A stretch of DNA of 15,135 nucleotides, from assembly GCA_946186175.1 (NCBI GenBank), contig CAMHMG010000053.1, positions 1-15,135 on the forward strand. The letters run 5' to 3'. Positions 1 through 6,269 of the stretch are shown piece after piece; within the stretch, counting starts at the first letter, position 1, and each line of letters starts with the position of its first letter. The translations under genes and the position numbers were made by a program. The notes under the pieces are model-generated. The model had not been told where the DNA came from. It ran no database searches and saw only the letters and a list, made by a program, of their open reading frames with translations. The DNA is from an uncultured Clostridia bacterium. GTDB lineage: Bacteria > Bacillota > Clostridia > Lachnospirales > Lachnospiraceae.

Positions 1-134
1 GCTGGTTATCGGAGTCGTTCACAATAGGAAAACGTATAAAAGTTTCGACCACAACCTATAACCAATCATAACTGTGCGTCCGTCATACAAACAGCTCGAC
101 AAACCCGGATTTGGAATATAGAAGGAGAATTATA

Positions 135-812
135 ATGCCACCAATTACTAATGACTGGGCAGATGCCTTAAAACCTGAATACAAAAAGCCATATTACAAG
201 GATTTATATGCAAAGGTTAATGAAGAATACGGAAGCGGGAGAACAATATATCCACCCGCCGATGACATTTTTAATACATTTCACTTGACGCCTTTATCTG
301 ATGTTAAGTGCGTTATTATTGGACAGGATCCGTATCACGGTCCGGGACAGGCGCATGGACTGTGCTTTTCTGTAAGACCTGAGGTGGATATTCCTCCATC
401 TCTTGTCAATATCTATAAGGAACTTCAGGACGATCTTGGATGCTATATTCCCAACAACGGATATCTGGTTAAATGGGCAAAGCAGGGAGTATTACTACTA
501 AACAGTGTATTGACTGTTCGTGCTCATCAGGCTTTTTCGCATCAGGGAATCGGTTGGGAACAGTTCACGGATGCGGTTATTAATATATTAAATGAACAGG
601 ACAGACCGATAGTCTTCTTGTTATGGGGCAGACCGGCACAGCAGAAAGCGGCACGGCTTAATAACCCCAATCATTTGATCCTTAAAGCTCCCCACCCAAG
701 TCCGTTATCCGCATATAGAGGATTTTTCGGGTGCAAACATTTCAGCATGGCAAATGAATTTCTTAAAGAACATGGTGTTGAACCGATAGACTGGCAGATT
801 GAAAATGTATAA
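135..812 (+). CDS. ung: Uracil-DNA glycosylase, family 1
   Basis: Base-excision repair enzyme that removes uracil from DNA, acting in the cytoplasm on the nucleoid. The 225-residue product has the full family 1 set: the water-activating motif GQDPYH at residues 63-68 with catalytic Asp65, the AHGLCFSV uracil-pocket segment at 73-80, the LLNSVLTV strand with Asn123 that reads the base, and the DNA-intercalating HPSPLS loop at 187-192 with the catalytic His187, followed by GFFGCKHFS. The length matches bacterial Ung (about 220-230). I chose ATG 135 because GAAGGAG at 121-127 sits 7 bases upstream. A TTG at 111 in the same frame would add eight residues that have no place in the family. Translation stops at 810-812, and 87 bases with a hairpin separate it from the next gene. 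Function is very sure. Confidence 0.97.
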   Translation: MPPITNDWADALKPEYKKPYYKDLYAKVNEEYGSGRTIYPPADDIFNTFHLTPLSDVKCVIIGQDPYHGPGQAHGLCFSVRPEVDIPPSLVNIYKELQDDLGCYIPNNGYLVKWAKQGVLLLNSVLTVRAHQAFSHQGIGWEQFTDAVINILNEQDRPIVFLLWGRPAQQKAARLNNPNHLILKAPHPSPLSAYRGFFGCKHFSMANEFLKEHGVEPIDWQIENV

Positions 813-843
813 ATATCTTACTATGAATAGTAACAAAGATATT
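812..843 (+). repeat. Inverted repeat / hairpin after ung
   Basis: AATATCTT (812-819) pairs with AAGATATT (836-843). Inside it, ACTAT (820-824) pairs with ATAGT (827-831) across a GA turn, leaving AACA unpaired on the 3' side only. The stem is AT-rich and lacks a T-run, so it is a poor intrinsic terminator. It may protect the 3' end of the ung transcript or be a weak attenuator. Function unknown. Confidence 0.45.
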
Positions 844-846
844 ATA

Positions 847-855
847 TGGTACAAT
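847..855 (+). promoter_or_regulatory. Possible extended -10 promoter for phosphatase-kinase pair
   Basis: TGGTACAAT at 847-855 fits an extended -10 element (TGn followed by TACAAT). The -35 position at 827-832 (ATAGTA) is poor. If real, it gives a leader of about 35 nt before the TTG at 900. The call rests on one short match and is weak. Confidence 0.3.
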
Positions 856-899
856 AAAGATGATTAAGAATTATTATCAGGAAGAAGAGGAAGTAACAA

Positions 900-1544
900 T
901 TGGAAATATATATAGTAAGACATGGACAGACTATATGGAATGCAGATAAGCGTCTTCAGGGAAGATCGGATATTGAGCTTAATGAGAATGGCCGGGAATT
1001 GGCGGGAGAAATCGGAAGAAATCTTGAGGATACACATTTTGACCGAATATACAGTTCACCGCTTATAAGAGCATATGAGACCGCATGTCTTATCAGAGGA
1101 CATAGAAATATACCGATAATACGTGATGACAGACTGAAGGAATTGTGTTTTGGAATATATGAGGGTAGGAATTTCTCGAAGCTCTTAGAGGATGAAAGTG
1201 ATCCGTTTCATTATTTCTTTAAAGCTCCGGAGAAATATGTTACACCGGAAAAGGGAGAGACTTTAGAACAGGTATGTGAGAGAGCTAAGGATTTTATGCG
1301 TGATGTTATTGAGCCTCTTGTGGTGCAGGATGACAGTAGTAAAGGATCAAAAATCGAAAGGATAATGATAGTTGCACATGGTGCCTTGAATAAGGCGATC
1401 ATGTGTCATGTTAAACAGCATGGAGTGGACAGGTTCTGGTCGGGAGGCCTACAGAAAAACTGCAATGTTATCATTGTAAATCTTGATGAAAAGGGCTATA
1501 CTGTAGTTGATGAAACAAGATTATTCTATGCCGAGGAAGATTGA
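900..1544 (+). CDS. Histidine phosphatase family protein (phosphoglycerate mutase-like)
   Basis: A 214-residue soluble phosphatase or mutase of the histidine phosphatase superfamily, which works through a phosphohistidine intermediate. The signature RHG lies at residues 7-9 (phosphorylated His8), followed by the usual N-x-x-x-x-x-Q-G-R segment (Asn14, Gln20, Gly21, Arg22). The YSSPLIRAYETA stretch is at 51-62, the acidic LKEL/YEG region at 79-89 (Glu81), and the second catalytic histidine is in VAHG at 158-161 (His160). The family includes GpmB-like phosphatases, CobC and SixA, and sequence alone does not name the substrate. The start is TTG at 900 with AGAGGAAG just upstream. No later start is possible without losing RHG. 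The stop lies 16 bases before the hybrid kinase, so the two are probably co-transcribed. A signalling role, such as a SixA-like phosphohistidine phosphatase, is an inference from this context only. Confidence 0.9.
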   Translation: MEIYIVRHGQTIWNADKRLQGRSDIELNENGRELAGEIGRNLEDTHFDRIYSSPLIRAYETACLIRGHRNIPIIRDDRLKELCFGIYEGRNFSKLLEDESDPFHYFFKAPEKYVTPEKGETLEQVCERAKDFMRDVIEPLVVQDDSSKGSKIERIMIVAHGALNKAIMCHVKQHGVDRFWSGGLQKNCNVIIVNLDEKGYTVVDETRLFYAEED

Positions 1545-1560
1545 AAAGAGGGAAGTAATA

Positions 1561-3975
1561 ATGGGGTTAATTGAGGCAAAAGTAATTGAAGATTTGTTAC
1601 ATAGTTCAAGTATTTCTAAGGGTATTGAACGTACTATGGAAAGATTGATCCATGAGATGAACATGGATAGTATATATATTATCAGCGTCAAAGAGGAATT
1701 ACAGCAGCTGGAGATTATTTATGATTGGGATAATGGTGAATATAAGCGTACGATAGATTTTGTGAAATATATCAAAATGATAGATGAAGATTATCATTTT
1801 GAAAAGGATGAAATGTATGTTGCGACATCAACAGATGAGTTGCAGCCAAGTGAGAAGGATATATATGAAGAGTACGGAATTAAAACAGTTGTTGAGTATC
1901 AGATGACTAATCATGGGAATATTATCGGTTACATAGTATTAGGCTGGAATAATAATAACTCTTTTTCGGATGATGTGCTCAGAGAATTGTATGTTCTTCT
2001 TAAGCTCATGAATGAAATGATAACACGTCAGCTTAACAAAGAAATAGTGGGACAGAGTGATTATCATTTATTTAAAACGGCTAATACACTTACTCAGACT
2101 ATGGTATATTTGATTGATGATGAATACAGACTGCAATTTATCAACAGTTATGGTAAAGAGCAATATCCTCAGATTAAGGAGGGGGATTATTGTTATAAAG
2201 CATTTAAAGGTGAGAATTCTCCATGCAGGGACTGTATATTTAATACGATTCCCACTGAAGGCAGATATGTTGAAAATTTGTATATGCCGTTTATGGACCG
2301 GTCTTTCCTTGTAAGTGCCGGTAGAATTAAGATGATGGACAATCGTAACGGTTATATGATGACACTTCAAACTCAGGAGGATGTTCAGTCCGTTGACAAA
2401 CGATTTGCAACAGCCAATAAGTTTATATATGCGCTGCAGAGCCTGTATAAGGATATAATTGCAGTGGAGATCAGAAGGGACATTTTCTTTAACCTGTTCT
2501 CCACACAGATTGATAACAAATATTCTTACAGTATGGATTTTGTACTCAAATGGTTATCAAAGGTTCACTTAGATGATAAGCAAAAGTTTCTGGAATTCTT
2601 TGATATTAGTTTCTTGCAGAGTGCTTACGCAAACGGGGAGATTAAGAAAGAAATTGAATTTAGGTACAGGACCCATGAGGGTACTTATCATATAATGAAC
2701 GGACAGATATTGTTTGATCAAAGTAATAACAAGGATGTAGTGGTATTTATCTTGTTTCAGGATGTTGAGCAGACAAGGAGCAGACAGATTGAAGACAGCA
2801 GGTTATTGTGGGAGTCATTAATGGCAGCCAAATCATCTGCAGAACTTAAGGGACAGGTACTTGCCAATATCTCTCATGAGATACGCAATCCTATAAGCGG
2901 AATAATGAGCATGTCGAGGGTTGCAAGACAGGTATATCAGGATGAAGGACGATTATTGGATTGCCTGTCAAATATAGATAAATATGCTGAGCATATGGTG
3001 AATGTAATGGAATCACTGTTAGAAACCGTGAAGGTTGATAATGATGCCATAGTTATTGCAAAACGTTCCTTCAGATTGAAGAGTTTTCTTAACAAGATAG
3101 ATATTGCGGTTAGAGAGAAAATAGAAAAAAAGAGTGTTAAGTTTAAAGTTGTGTGCAATTGCCAGTATGATCGGTTATTAGGAGACAATATCAGGCTTCA
3201 ACAGGCTTTGATCACACTTATCAATAATGCCATGGTTTATACCCCTATATCAGGTGAGATCAGGCTTACAGCAAAACAGGTGGCTGTTGATAACAAAAAG
3301 GTATATATAAGATTTATGCTTGATGACACCGGAAACAGCTTGTCGGAGATGATGAAGGAAAGTGTTTTTGGTATCACTGACAATGCTGAGCATCAGACAG
3401 TAGATGCAGATCATTTTGATCTGTCGTTAGCGTCAAAGATAATCCAGCTGATGGATGGAAGGATTGGCATTAGTGTTGATGCCTTAGGTACTCATCTGTC
3501 ATTTAATATTCCGTTTGAGATACAGGAGGAAGATGAGAAGTCAGTTAATAAGAAGAAGCTTAAGACACCGGCTGCCGGAGATTTTACCGGAAGCAGGCTG
3601 CTTCTTGCTGAAGACAGTGATATGACAAGCGATGCTATCAAAGCAGTTCTTGAGGTTGTAGGATTTGAGGTTGATAGAGTTGATAATGGAAGAAAAGCGG
3701 TAATCCAGTTCGTTTCAAAGCCGGCATTTAATTATGATGCTATTCTCATGGATGTGCATATGCCGTTTATGGATGGACGTGAGGCTACAAAGTGTATTAG
3801 GATATCCGGTAAAGAGGATGGTGAAGCAGTGCCTATAATCGGGCTTATGGAGGATACGACAGATAAGGATGTTGATGAATCAATCAAATCAGGGATGCAG
3901 GCACATCTTAATAAACCTGTGGATGTTGAGAAATTATACAAGGTTTTGAATAAACTGATTTCCACTGATAAATGA
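1561..3975 (+). CDS. Soluble hybrid sensor histidine kinase, GAF-PAS-PAS-HisKA-HATPase-REC, ATP-binding region degenerate
   Basis: An 804-residue signalling protein without membrane segments. I read a GAF-like N-terminal region (about 10-155), a PAS domain (about 170-275) holding Cys211 and the pair Cys222/Cys225, and a second PAS-like domain (about 285-405). These are followed by a HisKA helix pair with the H-box ISHEIRNP (phosphoacceptor His439), a HATPase region (about 535-655) and a receiver domain (about 678-800). The receiver keeps the acidic pair Glu684/Asp685, phosphoacceptor Asp731 in LMDVHMP and Lys785, but Met763 sits where Thr/Ser is normal. The HATPase keeps the N-box Asn556 and DTG (589-591). 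However, the second glycine of the G1 box is Ser593, and the glycine-rich G2 lid is replaced by a segment with no glycine (616-623). It may be a poor or dead kinase, or a phosphatase or scaffold. ATG 1561 is chosen for the GAGGGAAG box just upstream. A start at 1507 would overlap the phosphatase. Confidence 0.9.
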   Translation: MGLIEAKVIEDLLHSSSISKGIERTMERLIHEMNMDSIYIISVKEELQQLEIIYDWDNGEYKRTIDFVKYIKMIDEDYHFEKDEMYVATSTDELQPSEKDIYEEYGIKTVVEYQMTNHGNIIGYIVLGWNNNNSFSDDVLRELYVLLKLMNEMITRQLNKEIVGQSDYHLFKTANTLTQTMVYLIDDEYRLQFINSYGKEQYPQIKEGDYCYKAFKGENSPCRDCIFNTIPTEGRYVENLYMPFMDRSFLVSAGRIKMMDNRNGYMMTLQTQEDVQSVDKRFATANKFIYALQSLYKDIIAVEIRRDIFFNLFSTQIDNKYSYSMDFVLKWLSKVHLDDKQKFLEFFDISFLQSAYANGEIKKEIEFRYRTHEGTYHIMNGQILFDQSNNKDVVVFILFQDVEQTRSRQIEDSRLLWESLMAAKSSAELKGQVLANISHEIRNPISGIMSMSRVARQVYQDEGRLLDCLSNIDKYAEHMVNVMESLLETVKVDNDAIVIAKRSFRLKSFLNKIDIAVREKIEKKSVKFKVVCNCQYDRLLGDNIRLQQALITLINNAMVYTPISGEIRLTAKQVAVDNKKVYIRFMLDDTGNSLSEMMKESVFGITDNAEHQTVDADHFDLSLASKIIQLMDGRIGISVDALGTHLSFNIPFEIQEEDEKSVNKKKLKTPAAGDFTGSRLLLAEDSDMTSDAIKAVLEVVGFEVDRVDNGRKAVIQFVSKPAFNYDAILMDVHMPFMDGREATKCIRISGKEDGEAVPIIGLMEDTTDKDVDESIKSGMQAHLNKPVDVEKLYKVLNKLISTDK

Positions 3976-3993
3976 TACAATAATAATTAATAC

Positions 3994-4032
3994 TGGACAA
4001 AATGCGTGAATGTGTTGTACAATCTACGCATT
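3994..4032 (+). promoter_or_regulatory. Promoter for degV with overlapping dyad
   Basis: TGGACA (3994-3999) and TACAAT (4018-4023) are separated by 18 bp, a good sigma-A-type match. The inverted repeat AATGCGT (4001-4007) / ACGCATT (4026-4032) brackets the -10 box, and the palindrome TTGTACAA (4015-4022) overlaps it. Start of transcription would fall near 4030. The dyad suggests repressor control, but the regulator is unknown. Confidence 0.5.
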
Positions 4033-4054
4033 AATGATAAAGGAGATTGATGAT

Positions 4055-4915
4055 ATGGGCTACCGCTTAGTAAGTGACGCAACACTGGATTTGCCGATTG
4101 ACCTTATTGAAAAGTACAATATGTATATTATTCCTATGAACATCATTTTGGATGGTAAGGAGATGGAATATGAGCCGGGTGAGAAGAATCTTACGATTGA
4201 GGATTTTTATAAGGCAATAAGAGAGGGCAAGTCTTCAACAACTTCACAGATTAATCCAAGCCTTTATATAGAGCATTTTTCACCAATTCTTTCAGAGGGT
4301 GATGATATTATATACATAGGCCTTACATCAGGGCTTTCGGGTACATTTCAATCAGCAAATATAGCAAAGAATATGCTTGAAGAGGAGTATCCGGAAAGAA
4401 AGATTTTGATAGTTGAGTCATTCTGTGCATCTGCGGGACTTGGATATTGCCTGTATCTTGCAGGTAAGAAGAAGGAAGAGGGCTACTCTATTGATGAGTT
4501 ATATGATTGGGCGGTTGATATCCAGCCGAAGATTTCACATTGGTTTACAGTGGATGATCTTTTCTATTTGCAAAAAGGCGGACGCCTGTCTATGGCAGAA
4601 GCCATGGTTGGAAGCGCGCTTAAGATCAAGCCGATATTAAGTGTTGATGAAAAGGGTAAGCTTTATGCTGCAGCAAAGGTACGCGGTAGCAAGAAGAGTG
4701 ATGAGTATATGATCAACAAGATCAATGAAGAGCTGTCTGAGAAAGATCACACGGTTTTCGTAGCACATGGAGATTGTGAGGACAGGGCATTAGCTCTTAA
4801 GGAGAAGATAGAGGCACAGACTAAAGCAGAGAATATTGTAATAACAAAGATAGGGCCTGTAATCGGAACACATACCGGTCCGGGAATGTTGGCTGTACTT
4901 TATGTCAAAGACTGA
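4055..4915 (+). CDS. DegV family (FakB-like) fatty-acid-binding protein
   Basis: A 286-residue cytoplasmic protein of the DegV/FakB family. These proteins bind one fatty acid and, in the characterised systems, present it to the kinase FakA for phosphorylation before entry into phospholipid synthesis. Visible signatures are SDATLDLP near the N-terminus (7-14), the STTSQINPS segment (61-69) and TSGLSGTFQSA (91-101). The carboxylate-binding segment around HTGPG (273-277, His273) is also present. Length is typical for the family (about 280-290). I chose ATG 4055, which has AAAGGAG at 4039-4045 nine bases upstream. An in-frame ATG at 4010 would add 15 residues that do not belong to the fold and would lie inside the promoter. 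The gene has its own promoter and a strong terminator, so it appears monocistronic. No fakA is in the window. Family sure, fatty-acid specificity unknown. Confidence 0.94.
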   Translation: MGYRLVSDATLDLPIDLIEKYNMYIIPMNIILDGKEMEYEPGEKNLTIEDFYKAIREGKSSTTSQINPSLYIEHFSPILSEGDDIIYIGLTSGLSGTFQSANIAKNMLEEEYPERKILIVESFCASAGLGYCLYLAGKKKEEGYSIDELYDWAVDIQPKISHWFTVDDLFYLQKGGRLSMAEAMVGSALKIKPILSVDEKGKLYAAAKVRGSKKSDEYMINKINEELSEKDHTVFVAHGDCEDRALALKEKIEAQTKAENIVITKIGPVIGTHTGPGMLAVLYVKD

Positions 4916-4940
4916 AATGATAATATTGATCGCAAAGATG

Positions 4941-4976
4941 AACAGGAGCTGAGTTTAGGACAGCTCCTGTTTTTTT
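4941..4976 (+). terminator. Rho-independent terminator after degV
   Basis: AACAGGAGCT (4941-4950) pairs perfectly with AGCTCCTGTT (4962-4971) around an 11-base loop, and the 3' arm runs into T-rich sequence to 4976. A classic intrinsic terminator. Confidence 0.93.
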
Positions 4977-4981
4977 ATAAA

Positions 4982-5020
4982 TTTCGTATCTATTCAGCTT
5001 TGCTTCATAGATAGGCGAAA
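4982..5020. repeat. Long imperfect inverted repeat in the degV-lipoprotein intergenic region
   Basis: Outer arms TTTCG (4982-4986) and CGAAA (5016-5020) and inner arms TATCTATTCAGC (4987-4998) and GCTTCATAGATA (5002-5013) fold on a TTT loop. Two inner mismatches and an unpaired GG on the 3' side are the only breaks. It sits just after the degV terminator and is not followed by a T-run. The remainder of the 4977-5166 gap shows no reading frame or obvious riboswitch. It may be a small intergenic repeat element or part of a regulatory leader. Confidence 0.5.
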
Positions 5021-5166
5021 GGCTTAGTGATAATGCACCTTCCAGTATGTCTGTCGCTTCGTAAAATATACATTTCTCTACAAATTTCGCATTTTCTTAA
5101 AAGATGCGTACGAACATAATATTATTAGTATGAATATAATAATACAAAAAATATTGGGGTTTTTAG

Positions 5167-6177
5167 ATGAAAAACCATACATTTATCAAGCGTTTATTGG
5201 CCTGTTCAATGGCATTTGTGCTGCTTGTCCCTGTTTTGACGGGATGTAATAAAAAGAAAAGCGGGCTTACTCATGTAACTCTTAACGAGGTGGCACATTC
5301 AATCTTTTATGCCCCTCAGTATGTAGCTATTGAGAATGGTTATTTTGAGGAGGAGGGTATTGATATTGAGCTTGTGACCGGTTTTGGCGCAGACAAAACT
5401 ATGTCGTCACTTATTGCAGGGGAGGCTGACATCGGATTTATGGGGGCTGAGTCATCAGTTTATCTGTACAGTGAGGGAGCTTCTAATTATGCAGTTAACT
5501 TTGCCCAGCTGACTCAAAGAGCTGGAAATTTTCTTGTGGCAAGAAAGCCTGTTGATAACTTCTCATGGGATATGTTAAAAGATAAGGAGGTGCTCGGAGG
5601 CCGCAAGGGCGGAATGCCGGAAATGGTGTTTGAGTATATTCTTAAAAAGAATAATATTGATCCGCAGTCAGATGTCAAGATTAATCAGAGCATTGATTTT
5701 GGAAGCACAGCGGCTGCATTTTCCGGAGGGCAGGGAGAGTATACTGTAGAGTTTGAACCAGCAGCAACTGCACTTGAAACATCGGGAGACGGTTATGTTG
5801 TTGCATCGCTTGGAGTGGATTCGGGCTATGTTCCATATACTTCATATTGTACTACTAAGCAATATTTGGCAGAGAATAAGGATACAATACAGAAATTTAC
5901 TAAAGCGCTGCAAAAGGGAATGGAATATGTTAACTCTCACACACCTAAGGAGATTGCAGAGGTTATTGCTCCGCAGTTTGAGGAGACTGATGTGGAGACT
6001 ATAGAAAAGATAGTCACAAGGTATTACGAACAGGATACATGGAAGGATAATCTGGTCTTTGAAGAGAGCAGCTTTGACCTTCTGCAGAATATTTTGATGG
6101 ATGCGGGAGAACTCAAAAACAGAGTTCCTTATGATAAGCTTGTAGATACGAGTTTTGCTGAGGAAGCTGTAAAATAG
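5167..6177 (+). CDS. ABC transporter substrate-binding lipoprotein, NMT1/THI5-like
   Basis: A 336-residue lipoprotein that captures a small solute at the outer face of the membrane for an ABC importer. The N-terminus is a lipoprotein signal: positive MKNHTFIKR, a hydrophobic stretch (10-24) and the lipobox LTGC with the lipidated Cys27. The mature part opens with the family pattern FYAPQYVAIENGYFEEEGID (53-72) and continues with SLIAGEADIGFMG. That is typical of the NMT1/THI5 fold used for thiamine-precursor pyrimidines, aliphatic sulfonates, nitrate or riboflavin-like ligands. The ligand cannot be told from sequence. The start ATG 5167 has only a weak GGGG ribosome binding site at 5156-5159. 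No permease or ATPase gene lies beside it and terminators stand on both sides, so it is a stand-alone gene here and must borrow a transporter encoded elsewhere. Confidence 0.92.
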   Translation: MKNHTFIKRLLACSMAFVLLVPVLTGCNKKKSGLTHVTLNEVAHSIFYAPQYVAIENGYFEEEGIDIELVTGFGADKTMSSLIAGEADIGFMGAESSVYLYSEGASNYAVNFAQLTQRAGNFLVARKPVDNFSWDMLKDKEVLGGRKGGMPEMVFEYILKKNNIDPQSDVKINQSIDFGSTAAAFSGGQGEYTVEFEPAATALETSGDGYVVASLGVDSGYVPYTSYCTTKQYLAENKDTIQKFTKALQKGMEYVNSHTPKEIAEVIAPQFEETDVETIEKIVTRYYEQDTWKDNLVFEESSFDLLQNILMDAGELKNRVPYDKLVDTSFAEEAVK

Positions 6178-6194
6178 ATACGACTAACTAATAT

Positions 6195-6239
6195 AATATG
6201 CCGGAGTTGTAACATGTATGACAGCTTCGGCATATTTTA
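6195..6239 (+). terminator. Terminator after the substrate-binding protein
   Basis: AATATGCCGGAGTTGT (6195-6210) pairs with ACAGCTTCGGCATATT (6221-6236), giving 16 pairs with two G-T wobbles and a 10-base loop. TTTT follows at 6235-6238. Most likely an intrinsic terminator that insulates the lipoprotein gene from cotJ. Confidence 0.8.
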
Positions 6240-6269
6240 TATTATACCAAAAAATAAAGGAGAATATTT

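Noticed and set aside
1..134. Possible 3' end of an upstream gene
   Set aside because: Two plus-strand frames are open from the edge to stops near 61 and 71, but neither short peptide matches a family I know, and the region could equally be non-coding. No feature called.
111..134. TTG start for ung
   Set aside because: Adds eight residues outside the family and includes the good ribosome binding site of ATG 135.
1507..1560. Upstream ATG for the hybrid kinase
   Set aside because: Overlaps the phosphatase gene and lacks a ribosome binding site; ATG 1561 has one.
2068..2370. Minus-strand open frame inside the kinase gene
   Set aside because: Shadow of the real frame, no family resemblance or start signal.
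6230..6236. GCATATT as a sigma-E -35 box for cotJ
   Set aside because: It fits the -35 pattern, but no CATACAAT-like -10 lies at the right distance and the bases belong to the terminator stem.
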